Shown here one piece after another: positions 12,172 through 23,461 of a DNA stretch of 64,000 nt. Location of the stretch: NCBI GenBank assembly GCA_037176845.1, contig JAYKXP010000102.1, positions 1 to 64,000 on the forward strand, in the 5' to 3' direction. The notes beneath the pieces are model-generated. The model worked only from the letters and a program-made list of their open reading frames with translations. It did not search any database and was not told the origin of the DNA. The position numbers and the translations under genes were made by a program. The stretch is from Paramarasmius palmivorus. Lineage: Eukaryota > Basidiomycota > Agaricomycetes > Agaricales > Marasmiaceae. Numbering within the stretch: position 1 is the stretch's first letter; every line of letters begins with the position of its first letter.

Positions 12172-13680
12172 ATGAACATCCCAGTCGACAAGCCCAGACA
12201 AGCATTCACCCTGCAATGGCACCAAATGGTGAGTTTCAACCGTCCTTTTTTTTTTGACATCCTTGTCGTATCCTCCAACGCATGCATGGCGGTAACGTTG
12301 CCCAGTCACGGTCGTTCCATGGACCTGACGCAGTTACGCGCAGACGGGGCATTGCTGCCAATAGACGTATACCTTTCCATCTTTTTTCTCTTGCTAACGC
12401 CTTCAATGCCCCATGGCTGACCGTATTTTTACATTGCAGATATCCTGCCGGTGCCTCATAATTTCAAGGCATTTCGCTTCAAGAACGTCGATTTAGAGGC
12501 CTTTCTCGACAAGGAGAACAAGTTTCGCACGTCTTTCGAGGATGCAGGGGACTACCTTGACGATGTTGTTGAGATCGAAGACGACTGTTTCGGGGTAGAA
12601 GAGGTGGTTGACGATGAATCTTTGGCTGATCTCGCCGTAGCGTACGATGCGTTTGTTAACACGCAAGGCCAGACAAACGAAGGCGCTCCCTCACCAGCTG
12701 CGGAACCCAGCATCGATGGGCCATCACGACGCCAAAAGCGGAATGCAGCGCGCACGCGCAGAAAGCGCGATATTCGACGTCTGGAGGCAACAGGACGTAG
12801 GAAAAATGGAGACGTATCGAAAGATGCACAGCGGAAGGCCTTGCAAGCTAAACACGTCGTTCTTGACTTCGATGTGGGCACCCTTCCCGTCTCGAACCCT
12901 GGCTTTATCGGTCACAAGGAAGTCTCACCCGACCAACTGCCGCCCATTTCGAAATTGAAATGGTTTAACTGGGATGGAAAGTAAGTGCCCATATGGTGAC
13001 ATCCGCATTTCCGGCTGACAGCTTCCTCGACAGAACGACAACTCTTCTTGTTGATCGCAAAGATCGTATTTGGACAGTTCTCGGTGCCGGTATCAAGGAT
13101 AAATCATGGGGCGGCGTGGTTGATCGGGCAACAAACGCCATCGCCAAATTTCATCAGACTGCAGGCCTCACGACGAAGGACTTCACAAATCACCGGTCTA
13201 ATGGGAGGTATTCAACAGTCCACAAGGGGCCATCGTTTGGAGGTGGCCAAAAAAGGCCTGCTAACATGGCGATTCGGCGGAAGACGACGCGGAAGGCAAT
13301 GGACGCCTGGAACAACAATTCTTTTTCCATCGGCGCTTATCACTCATTCCAACCTCCCAACACAGCCAGGGGAGACTCGATACTCAATTGTCCAATACAC
13401 GGCAGGGGGCTTGTTCCGGTGGATCTCTAATGGAGGAATGAGCGATAAAGAGTTTTTGTCAACATCGACAGCAGAGCAGCTAGCGCAGCGAGATCAGATG
13501 AGGAAAGATAGGGCAAGGTCTGGTCTTCGTAAATATACTCGCCTATTCGAATTAGAATGTGGCGACTACAAGGGAGAGGCGTTGGCTGAGGAGAGTGAAC
13601 TGAGTTCCCTGGGAGAAAGCTCAGACGAAGAAGATAGCCGGCCGTCCAAGCGTGTAAAAATAGAGACCCTCTTAACGTAG
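12172..13680 (+). pseudogene. TET/JBP-family dioxygenase relic lacking the HxD core
   Basis: Begins at ATG 12,172 (MNIPVDKPRQAFTLQWHQM). A main exon from about 12,440 to 12,980 carries a basic stretch (RRQKRNAARTRRKR) and ends at FNWDG. An intron at 12,981-13,033 joins it to TTTLLVDRKDRIWTVLGAG and then SFGGGQKRPANM. The family should continue here with the NFGP..HxD segment. Instead the frame breaks near 13,270-13,300 and resumes directly at PGTTILFPSALITHSN and ETRYSIVQYTAGGLFRW. The distal iron-binding His and the 2-oxoglutarate-binding Arg are therefore kept, but the proximal HxD pair and well over 100 residues are gone. In TET/JBP enzymes these residues hold Fe(II) for oxidation of 5-methylcytosine or thymine, so this copy cannot be an active oxygenase. 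The 5' exon joins are uncertain. Confidence 0.72.
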
Positions 13681-13845
13681 AGCATCGCCTGTAGCGCCCA
13701 AAACTTGTATCTTTTTTAAAAAAGTATTGATTCAACACCGATGACGGACTTGTTTGGAAGATTACAACATCATTATCGTACCACCTTGAACTCTAACCCG
13801 AACCAACAACTCGCCTAACTCCACCGTTCATTCCCGATTCCAACC

Positions 13846-16800
13846 ATGGGGAACTCCAAAGACACAGACGTGTCCAACGACGGTATGTCCTCTCTCTCTT
13901 GTACCAATTCATTGCTGACTCGAGCTTTCAATCCTTTTGCTGATGCCACCTCAACAGGCAAGCCGTCTAAGAAATCCAGTGCGTCCACGACAAACCAGCG
14001 CAAGGGTAGCCAGGGATCTGCTACGAGTTCAAGTGCTAGCATACTGAAACCTAGCGGTGGTGATACGGCTAAGCTGAAGAAACTTCGCAAGGCTTCCACA
14101 GCTGCATCATCGTCCACGTCGAAACCCATGCAGGGGAAAGGGGGAGGAACGGCATCATCTTCTACGGATACTGCTTCCACAAATGCAACTACGCCATCTA
14201 CCAGCAACAAGGGAACGAAGCGAACGGCATCGTCATCTTCGTCCAAGTCGTCTAAGACGTCGTCCAAGACTCCATCAAAGCCGTCCAAGCCGTCCAAGTC
14301 GTCAAAGGCTTCGTCAAAGGCTGGCAAATCTGGCAAATCCGGCAAGAAAACAAAGCGAGGAAACAAGGGCTTGTTCCGGGGTCCCGAGAAGGCGTTTCTC
14401 AAGATGAGGATTCCAGCATATAAGAAGATCACTGGAAACAAGAGTGCATTCTTGATTCCACTCTTCGAGAGATTCCGGAAGAAGTTCACTTACTATGCCG
14501 ATGCTGAAATTGCCCATGCGGATGGCGAACCTACTCCCAAGCATCCATATGCCCATCTGTGGGATGTCTCGAAGAAGAAGAAGAAGGGGCAGGTTACCAA
14601 GTTTGTGCCGATGCTTATCGGAGATGCATTGAATGGCGTAGGTCCCAATCGCCATGTTTCCTCGAGGTTTGCTGACTTTGTGACATTTCAGGGTATGACG
14701 CGTTGGTTTTATAACCACCGAAACGATGATTCGAGGGCCTCAAAGTCGGGATGGGAAGGCTATCATAAAGCTCTCTCCGAGAGTGCCCGAAAGCCTTGCA
14801 AGCTCGCTCTACACAAGTTTTATATGTCCCACGAGCTTTACCAAGAGAAGTGTAAGGCTGAATTCGAACGCCAGTTTCTCGAAGAGGTTGAAGAACTCGG
14901 AGTCAACGTTGACGATGTTGACGACGTTCAAAACCTTTCCCCCGGGCTAAGGTTCATTCGCACCATCATCAAAGCTGACTCGAGTAGTGACTCGGATGAG
15001 GGTGAGGACGAGGGTGAAGGCAAGGGTGAGGACGCAGATGTCCAAGTAGTAGCTGGGATCGACAAAAGGCTTGTCCGGCTTGGAAAGCGTGCCTTGTCGA
15101 TTCGGTGTGCGGTTGCCCAGTCACTCCTAGATTCAGAACCACCCGAGGTCCATGCAAAGCTTGATCTGGAAAACAGGAAGGTTCATATCGAGCGTTTGGA
15201 GAAGTGGTCTTCAAAAAACCTAACCGAAGGTCTGGATAATTCACCCAAGATGCAAAAGCTGTGCGTGTCTTCTATCTTCTTTGTTTATATTTCTGAGTAT
15301 GGCAATCTCTAGCCAACAAAAGAATCTCAAGTCAACTGGACAGGCGCTACTCGACGATATTGCTGCACTCACCGGTTTCCAAATTACGCTCTTTGCAGGT
15401 GGTCCTCCGGATGTCAAAGGCCAAGGCTTCCCTCTTCTAGTGTACGTGACGTGTCATCTCAAATCAACAATGGTATTGACTGCTTGAAGGATGCATTCGG
15501 GAACAGGTCCTGAGGGAAAACGATGGGACGAGCACGACAAGCCTGGGGTTGAAAAGGCAGCGAGCTACTTCTTCAAGTGGCTTCAAGCCGTCGACGAGCA
15601 TGAATCGAAGAAGGGAAAGGGAAAGGGAAAAGAAGGTGAGACCGTTACCTGGTGTAACACGTTCAACGTTGCCTGTCAATCACTGTTCGATGCATCATTC
15701 TGATCGAATTCTCAGATACCGGCGGCAGTAATAGCTTTTCGGAAAGCGAATCCGAATCAGAGGAATCATCAGACGATTCGGATGATTCGGAGCAGTGGGA
15801 AGATTGGAACCTTGAATCTGACGACGAAAGCGCAGAGCCCAAGGTCGTCAATACCAGCCCTGCTGGTGGTTAGTGGTTGTGATATTCTTTGGTACTATTA
15901 CCTCTGATATGTTTCTTCCAGATAACACTCCTGCTATTGAAACCAATCCAAACATCGACCGGCCCCTTCCGGCATGTGGTTCGTTCATGTTTCTTTTGCT
16001 TACTGTTTGAATCTCATTGTTGAATTATAGATACTGATGTTGTAATGACATCTGCAAGTGCAGGTAGGTTCTGTTATGCTTTGCTATGAACCTTAGCCAA
16101 TGTATTCTAGATGCAACGCAGGCGCTGTCCACATCTCTTCCTCAGCGTCTTGTCTCTCCCACTACCGACACATCTCCACTACCAGCGGTCGATGCCTCTC
16201 CTTCACCTTCGCCGAACAACGCTGCTACTGATTTCTTAACACCACCACCACCACCACCTAGTCAATACGTTGCTCCCAGGCTACGTACATTGGAAGGTGG
16301 CCCTATCCGTGATCCTCTTCAACCGAGGGTTCCGGCCAAACGACCAGCACCTGTTGTTAAGGCTCGACTGGCGAAGAGGATGAGCCAGAAGATGCGATCT
16401 CGTCTCATCATCATCGGAGACTCTGAAAGTTCTTCGGGGGAGGAGGAGGAGGAGGTTGTGGCTATTTCAGATCACCGTCTTCAGAAAACCCACATCCCTG
16501 ACGATAACACAACGTCCGCTGACGATGTCATGACTTCATCTCAAGGAGATGTTGAAGTCTGGACAAACCATCGACCATTCACCCGCATCCACATTCCAGT
16601 CCCTGATTCTCTTGGTCCTCCATATACCCAGGCCAAAGTGGTGATTTCCCATGATCTTTCTTCATCGGAAAACATGGACGTTGACCAGCCTGCATCTTGC
16701 CACTCGACAACTTCACGACATTCTTCATCTCTAACACCTCCTGGACCCCTCAACCGACTCTCTCAGGCTAATATCACTGCACCATGGATCCACACCGCTG

Positions 16801-17492
16801 TAGAAGTTTTGTGCCACAACGAGAGTCTCCTGGAGCTAGATGTCTGGAATAATATTGTCGATGCTCTCATTAGGCTTGAAGGCACTTACGGATACCATAG
16901 TCCCACCAAAGGCATACCCAAAGATGATAAGCGACCTTCCTCAGTCACTTGGTGGTTCCAGCAAGGACGAACATATACCGACTTGCCCAGACAGATGGGA
17001 ACTCTTGAGGAGTTCAAAGGACGATATCTTCTTTGGTGGGATGCTCTTAACCCTGACTGGAGACGACGGAGAGAGGATGGTACTATGGAGCGAGATTTCG
17101 ACCAAGGGGATTGGTCAGACCTTTTCTATCCGGGGGAACGGGGGCTAGTGGTCCCAATTATGTGTCTCCGATGGTGGTTCTTGAAGGAGATACAGTTGGG
17201 TGGTTCAGAAAGTTGGAATGATGCTGCTGATGACATGCTCTGGGTTCTAGAGTGCATGATCAAATGGAGCAACAAGACCCAACCACTTGAGCCTGGTTCT
17301 GATTCTGAACCCGAACCAGCTCCTAAGAAACCACGTTCAACCCAAGCACCCCTTTCATCCCAAGCACCTCTTTCATCTCAAGCACCACGTTCATCCCAGC
17401 GTCTACGATCTATGGCAAAACCACATTCCTCTGGCAAACACCCTTCCCAGGCCAAACCACCACATTCAACTCAAGGTCGACCTCGGGGTTGA
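13846..17492 (+). CDS. Trp-rich Agaricomycete family protein, copy 1
   Basis: The gene starts at ATG 13,846 (MGNSKDTDVSND). Introns include 13,883-13,957 and 15,261-15,312, and several tiny exons follow between 15,720 and 16,080; the last exon ends at 17,492. Order: Ser/Lys-rich low-complexity region; a helical domain (ITGNKSAFLIPLFERFRKKF .. GWEGYHKALSESARKP); the motif ALLDDIAALTGFQITLFAGG; HSGTGPEGKRW; acidic and Pro-rich linkers; and a C-terminal Trp-rich domain (YLLWWDALNPDWR, then VVPIMCLRWWFLKE). The same order occurs in the arm copies (23.5 and 53.2 kb). I know the family only as an uncharacterised, strongly expanded Agaricomycete group near KDZ elements. An 18-base repeat encodes the tail near 17,340-17,400. 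No frame break was seen, but exon joins around 15.4-15.7 kb were not checked in full. Confidence 0.7.
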
Positions 17493-17897
17493 CAGTAAAT
17501 TAGGTATATCTCTTTCTTGGATTCACCATTGGGGAGCTTATTCCCAATTCCTGTTTCCGTTCCCAATCCCAATTCCTGTTCCTGTTCATATATGATAATT
17601 TATTCTATCTTACTTCTTTTTAAAAATGGTTCTTATATATTGTTATATCATTACAGTTTTGACAAAATGTTCCTATTGATTATTATATTATGGTTTTGAC
17701 AAAATCTTGATTTTTGAATTAATTGACCTGGTTGTTTTGAAATAAATGAACTTCAACCCAAAATGTGGTTTTAAAAAAGAGTTGATGGATGAGATGCCTT
17801 ACTTAAAAAGGAAATAGCCCGAAGATCTTCAGTGTTTTTTGTAATAGATGTGTGGAACCTCTTTGGAGCTTTTTCGAAAAATTTTGCCATGCCGCCT
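17493..17897. other. Non-coding stretch before the left arm
   Basis: Runs of CCCAATTCC/CCTGTT and AT-rich sequence. I see no gene. It ends at the left breakpoint of the inverted repeat and shares no sequence with the right flank after 58,724. Confidence 0.5.
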
Positions 17898-18513
17898 GTT
17901 TCATGTCCTGTACGTTCCCAGATCTCTCCTCTCTTTCACACCCTGACCATTTCTGTTAGGCGCTTTTCTGGGCTGGGCTCCATCCCTGTTCATGTACTAC
18001 ACTCGAACCATCACCACCTTACTCGAAAAGCACCAGGACCTTCACCTACCATTCGAAAAATGCGTTTTCACCGCATTCACCATCAACTTTGGGCCGCGCA
18101 CGGTATGCTATCCACACCATGACATCAAAAACTTGGCGTTTGGCTGGTGTGCGATCACCGCCCTTGGCGACTACGACTGGAAGTTAGGCGGTCACTTTGT
18201 CATATGGGAACTCAAGCTTGTGATTGAATTCCCGCCTGGTAGCACCATACTCATACCTTCAGCGATGGTATGTCATTCAAACACCTCGATCGGTGCTGAC
18301 GAGAAGAGGTATTCCTTCTCGATGTTTACAGCCGGGGGACTATTTCGTTGGGTTGAGCATGACTTTTCGCCGGAGAAGGTATATCAACAGACTTGTACGC
18401 GAGCACAGGCAGTGTTGGAAGGTCGGGAACGATGGCAATCAGGTTTGGCTTTATTTTCCAATTTGGCTCAGTTGCGAGAGAACCGAGAGGTGAACGATGC
18501 CACTAAATCGTAG
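17898..18513 (+). pseudogene. TET/JBP dioxygenase, 5'-truncated copy in left arm
   Basis: Only the last 12 bases of one exon (17,898-17,909) and the whole final exon (17,960-18,513) are present. The final exon still encodes the complete double-stranded beta-helix core: NFGPRTVCYPHHD with the HxD iron ligands, GWCAITALGDYDW, FPPGSTILIPSAMVCHSN with the distal His, KRYSFSMFTAGGLFRW with the 2-oxoglutarate-binding Arg, and a helical tail to the TAG at 18,511-18,513. The upstream exons present in the right copy are cut off at the repeat breakpoint. Without them the protein lacks its N-terminal half and a start, so it is scored as broken. Confidence 0.85.
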
Positions 18514-18631
18514 AAGACTTTGTATTGTACCTTTTTCAATTGATGCAGTCTATATGGATTTAAGAAATAGTCACTTGGTTGCTGAATTAAGGACATTAGG
18601 CAGTCAAAGTATGATTGGGGTGTATGAATGA

Positions 18632-19512
18632 CTATTCGGGAATAGGCTCTGCACCGTCTATCCATGCTTGTACCTGTCTCTTTTGAAAGTCTAGTCTCCG
18701 CCTATGATACGCCTGCTCCAAATCCTCGTCTGGATCCATGATTATCATCTCCATGTTATAAACACAATCCAGAATACACTTCACCCTCTTCGTCAGAACA
18801 CGTGCTTTTTGGTATTCCATGTGAAGTTCGTCTTGTAGGATCTCGTTCTCCAAGCGATAGCAAGCCGTCAAGAGGTTGGTAAGCGTGGTTTCGGCTTCCT
18901 GGACTGACATGTTTGGCGAGTTGTTGTCGGGATTGGATCGGTTGTAGTCGATGCATGACTGGTATAAGGAATCGAAGAACCCACTGGCAGAGCCACTTAG
19001 ATATTTTACCAGCTTATTCGAAATTTGCTTCATTTGTGCGGTGGACGAGGCGCTGTGAACAGATATTCAACGGAAATTGTGTATCTTAAACTTCGAGGAC
19101 GCACCCTATCGTTCCCAATCTCCGTTCCTGTTCCTCTTCTTTCGAACGATGTCGCGTTCCAGATCTTGTGAACAACAAGAGAGTCAGGAGGTATCGAGCC
19201 ATTACCAACACTAGGCTTACTTGTAGAGCTCTGCCTCTCTAGCGTTTAAATCCCGAGCAGTTTTTTTGCTGGCTAGTATTCGTGTCCGATGTCTGCGTCG
19301 AAGTTAGAGCTCAGATAGAACAGGCAAACACGAGTAACATACTTTGCATAGTGTCTGGCTGATTTCTCTCGATTCTCCTGTCTCCGTTGAGCGAGAGTTT
19401 TCCGCACTTTGGGCCAAGGCATGAATGTAGGAATTAAGGTCAGGTCGATTAGCGCCTGCAACTGAAGCGTCTCAATGCTTCCAAAGGTAGTTTTCTGACC
19501 AAATACAATCAC
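18632..19512 (-). CDS. Hypothetical cargo protein E (left copy)
   Basis: Exact counterpart of the gene at 57,110-57,990. C-terminal exons read ..ASSTAQMKQISNKL.. to ..AWIDGAEPIPE. It lies tail-to-tail with the TET gene. See the right copy for exon joins. No domain recognised. Confidence 0.55.
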
Positions 19513-19764
19513 CTCAAATTTTTATCTAGGAGTAAGGTGTGCATTGAAAGGTCCCGTACAGCGAATCTCAAGGCTCACAAGTCGCACAATGGATGTATAT
19601 GTAGACCTCTTCAGGCAGGGCTTGGGCGCTAATGCCGGCGCTTGCGTTACACTGGGCACAATCTTACCACTCCAAATGCGATTGTAAGGGGTCATAACGG
19701 TACAATAACCTTGGATACAGTTCTATACAGACACAGAGGCTACTACATTGCATAAAAATAGCCC

Positions 19765-20346
19765 CTATAGCCGTGGACGAGGTATCATGTCTCCATTCTG
19801 TCCTTCCATGCGTCGCTCTCTATCTTCTGCCAATCTCCTTGCTTTCTTCACCACGACCCACGGCGTCCACAAACAAGTTTCATTGAGAATATCAACGTGA
19901 CGTGTTCTTCTGCAAAGGATGTCCCTTGTTACACCCCAATAGGCCATGGCACGTTCGTTGCAATCTTCGCCTGTGGGTCTAGAGATGGTCTGAGTCCAGA
20001 GAATTGATCTAATGAATCGTTAGTAGCCTGTCGCCATTGTAGAAAAGATATGGTTCATACCGTGTGTTGGCTAGCCGCCAAATAACACTCTCCCACTGCT
20101 GCTCTCATGTATTGCGGTGTACAACGCATACTTCATTCATACTGTTCTAAATTCAATATGGCCAATGAACATCATGCTGAGAGATGACTGACAAAGCGAA
20201 ATGATCCACACCTGTTTTTCAGCGACAAGATGCAGGGAAACCAAAGGGAAAGAGTCAAGAATCAAATTGAGAAGGACACCGGCAATAATACTGAAGTCCG
20301 ACTCGGACCACGGGTACAATTCCGCCACAAACAGAACCAAGCGCAC
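19765..20346 (-). CDS. Hypothetical cargo protein D (left copy)
   Basis: Exact counterpart of 56,276-56,857. The last exon encodes a basic, Arg-rich C-terminus (AMAYWGVTRDILCRRTRH.. to ..DMIPRPRL). The first exon is not resolved. Described under the right copy. Confidence 0.45.
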
Positions 20347-20470
20347 GCCTTACCGTGACTCCTTTGTCCTTTGTCCTTCCCTATCATCTCATTCTGAGTC
20401 TCAACATTTATCGATAAGAAGGCAAGTATTTCCCTGTCATTACCTACCTTTCGCTCATATTCGTTACTAG

Positions 20471-20978
20471 ATGTCTAACCAAGCAATTTCGGATTATCGG
20501 TGGGGACCAGCCCCAAGGAATTGGTTGTCGTGTCGATGTCCTGGGTGGGGAACGCCGTGTCTTGCGTCCTGCGTACGTGCTTTTTTCTCTCCTGGCGATG
20601 GTCAAGCTAATACTGTTGTTGTTTTAGCCTACCAACAAAGAATGGGTATCTCCTTTCAAGGTTTATACCGACGTCGTTTGGGCTTGTCAATGCCCCACAT
20701 GGGGTCCTCTGTGTTATGGGACGTGCGAAGGGTTCAAAACTGGTCAAAGTCATTGGCCGTCACCTCAAGAATACGTAGCCACGTGCATGGAGAAGCGCGT
20801 GCCGTCCTGGACTGGCTCGGTGGAGATTTCTGCCAAGGATGAGTATGAGTTCGCGCAAACTGGTGGTGCTTGGGGAGAGTGAGTGGTTTCTACTATCTTC
20901 ACAAATGCGTCGCTGATCAGTCACTCTTCCTACCTCATGTATAGGCGTCCGTGGCGTCAGGATTGGGCCAAACTCTAG
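20471..20978 (+). CDS. Small protein with duplicated C-x-C-P-x-W-G-x2-C-x3-C motif (left copy)
   Basis: Three exons (20,471-20,572; 20,628-20,878; 20,945-20,978) join by GT..AG rules into 387 bases, 128 residues plus stop. The protein holds two copies of an unusual cysteine motif: SCRCPGWGTPCLASC (Cys21, 23, 30, 34) and ACQCPTWGPLCYGTC (Cys54, 56, 63, 67), with the Pro, Trp and Gly also repeated. The rest is polar and Trp-rich (SWTG, GAWGERPWRQDW). There is no signal peptide or membrane segment, which argues for an intracellular metal-binding (CxC..CxxxC) rather than a secreted disulfide protein. I do not recognise the family. It stands head-to-head with gene D, and gene B lies about 200 bases downstream on the same strand. 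Confidence 0.72.
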
Positions 20979-21194
20979 CATCGGCCGCCAGTTTTTTTCA
21001 TTTTGGATAGTAGTTTGACCGTAGTCTGAACAATGAGTGTAATTTTTTTGATCTCGGCGATGACTTGGTGTGATAACCCTGTAAATGATGTTGAAATGAC
21101 GATCCGGAAAACCGGGTGTTCGGTATCATCGGGAAATCTTTTTGACATGTCCAAAAAACATGCTGTCTGCCTTCGCTTTCTAACCACAACCGTC

Positions 21195-21832
21195 ATGTCT
21201 ACCTCTGCGAGTTATCGTCGCGCCCAAATCATTCCGAAGGTGACCGGTCATAAGGGGATGGACTATTTGCTTGCAGTTCAGTACAAGGTAATGTGCCGAT
21301 TTGATCTCTGCCGGATATTCATCAAACATCGGATTGGGCAGGCGGTGCTATTTTTCTCTGTAGAAGAGGAAGCCCGGATAGTGAGGCTGGAACGTACCAA
21401 GATCGACGAATTCGATTTCAGGCCGCTATTAGACCCCGACAACCAACAAGACGGTGGGACTGCTGATATCAAAGGCATCCACACGGAGGGTGCACCGCAG
21501 GGATATCGGTTGTTCTATTTCGAACAGACCACGCGTAATGGTTTCCCTATCAATGATGTGATTACGAGGGAGCTGGAGGGCTATACCGACGGTCTGAGGC
21601 GCCCGTGGCTCGGCCCTGTAGTAGTCATTTGGGACGACGATAATGTGATCACAAGGGAAAATCTAGAGGAGAAGGTGGAAGCCATCTTATTGTGAGCCTT
21701 TTCATAGTGGGCATAAATAGAATAAGTACTCACATCTAGTCCAGGGATATTTACAACTTTTATGAGGAGTTTGTGAGAGATGAAGGAGTGCCTTATGATC
21801 CCATCGAAGCGCAATCTGCGGACGATGTTTGA
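21195..21832 (+). CDS. Hypothetical cargo protein B (left copy)
   Basis: Three exons (21,195-21,287; 21,342-21,691; 21,745-21,832) give 531 bases, 176 residues, ending in TGA. It starts MSTSASYRRAQIIPK, continues GMDYLLAVQYKAVLFFSVEEEARIV across the first junction, and ends ..EGVPYDPIEAQSADDV. Mixed alpha/beta composition; no signal peptide, no membrane segment and no domain that I recognise. The in-phase joining of all three exons and the identical copy in the other arm support a real, intact gene. Confidence 0.65.
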
Positions 21833-21953
21833 TGTGAAGAGAACAGGCGTAGCATTGCCGATACTCGCACCTTAGGTTTCATGTTTCACACAGGAAGGGG
21901 AGAAAGGGTGGAAAAAAATACAATTCGTTTGACGGTGACACATGGGTGGATAT

Positions 21954-22870
21954 TTAGGATGTACTGGATGAAGACTCTGTCCGAATGCCTGTCTCAACCT
22001 CAAAGACGTTACGAGCGCTTTCACGGCTTTGCGCCAAGACCATTCGAGCTGGCGCTGAGGGACCTAGTGCCTGTAAGGCTCCAAGAGCGTACTCCCTGAA
22101 GTAAAATCATTAGATAAATTGATCAAGTGAGAGCGTGATACTCACAAACACAGGTGACGTCGCTGTCCTTTTGCATGTACAGTATATATCTTCCACCCGT
22201 CGAGTTCAGGCCAGTTGAGATTGTCACCAGTAGCACTCTGATTAGTGGGAAGAGTGGCGGATGAGGGACCAATCGAGATGGAGCCGTTATCCACTGCTCC
22301 GACACCGTTGAGTGCAGGACGCCGACGACGAGGTCGAAAGCGAGGATACGCCATGAGTAACTCCTTGTGTACGAGAGCCGCTTTTGCCAGTGATGCTGTT
22401 GAGTATGCGTGGTTGTCTAGCATCTCTTGTCCCGTTTCGTGCCGTTGGTCTGAGCGGTGATGCCTGAAGCATTGCTTGCGCCAAATTTCCCGAGCCTCAT
22501 CGAGAGAATTGGCATACCGTAGTATGCAATTGTCGTCTGGAAGAGTGCCCTTGGGAAATTGCGAGGTAATGGCGCTAAATCAATGAAATCAGATGCTAGC
22601 AGATGAAGTGAACAAAATTTAACTGTACCGGCGATCACGGTATATTCCAGGTTTGAGATGGTTCGTTGTGTGCACAGTTAGAAGGATGTACCACTCGTGT
22701 TCAGGTTGATATAAAGGGAGCGGAAGAGAGAGTTCTGAAAAAATTTCCGGTTCGCAGATGTAGGGACTGTACTCGGGTGCTATCCGAAGGTGGTGAGCAG
22801 TGTCACATAGTTTGCTGATATTCCAGCCAAAGGGAGAGTCTGTGTTGTCGTCGCCGTTGACGTTGGACAT
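21954..22870 (-). CDS. Cargo protein A, possible viroplasmin/RNase H1 N-terminal-like domain (left copy)
   Basis: Exact counterpart of 53,752-54,668: three exons, 813 bases, 270 residues, complete from ATG to TAA. It converges with gene B, stop codons about 120 bases apart. See the right copy for the domain argument. Confidence 0.65.
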
Positions 22871-23461
22871 TGAGAACAGATGGGTGTGACAAGCGTGACA
22901 CTTTGACACTTATCCCCGAACCGCCATCAACGCGTATCCCAGGTATCACCGACGCCCATTGCGCATTATCTCAGGTATATCATCGAACTCTACCTTTACC
23001 AGTTTGAGTTTTAATGATCTGAAATGAAGGTTGCACATCCAGGAGGAAAGATACGAGGGAAATGTGGGTGTGGGCGATTCAACAAGCTCCTCAAGTGGGA
23101 TGATCATTAAAGCATGCGCAGGTACCTGAACTGGGAATTTGAAAATGCCGTCCAAGTCGAAGTGGAGTACAGGTCGGCCTACGAGTCTCAATGAGAGGGT
23201 ACATGAGGATAAAAGAGATGTCTAGTCTCAGAGCACTTCCTCAATTCAAGGCTGGATAGAGAGGTACGTTGCCAAACGCGTCTTTTGCGTTAACCACCAA
23301 CGCGTTTCTTAGGTCAATATTGGGAAATCTCAATCTGGGTGATGCGGCTGAAGCTCGACCCTATCGGCCCTTGTGGAATGTGCGGCTTGCGATCCCAAGC
23401 CGCGTACTGGATCCTGGATACGATTACTCCCCACTGGTCAAAATTTCTTTCACTGGCTTCC
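22871..23461. other. Intergenic region between divergent cargo genes A and the Trp-rich gene
   Basis: About 590 bases between two divergent start codons. An 81-codon minus-strand frame (22,946-23,191) has no ATG start and no recognised domain. It could be an exon of an unresolved small gene. Otherwise nothing supportable. Confidence 0.35.

Noticed and set aside
13815..14489. 224-codon minus-strand frame rich in Asp/Leu/Val
   Set aside because: It is the antisense of the Ser/Lys repeats of the plus-strand Trp-rich gene; low-complexity composition alone keeps it open.
22946..23191. 81-codon minus-strand frame (mirror 53,431-53,676)
   Set aside because: No ATG start, no domain and no clean splice partner found; insufficient for a gene call.
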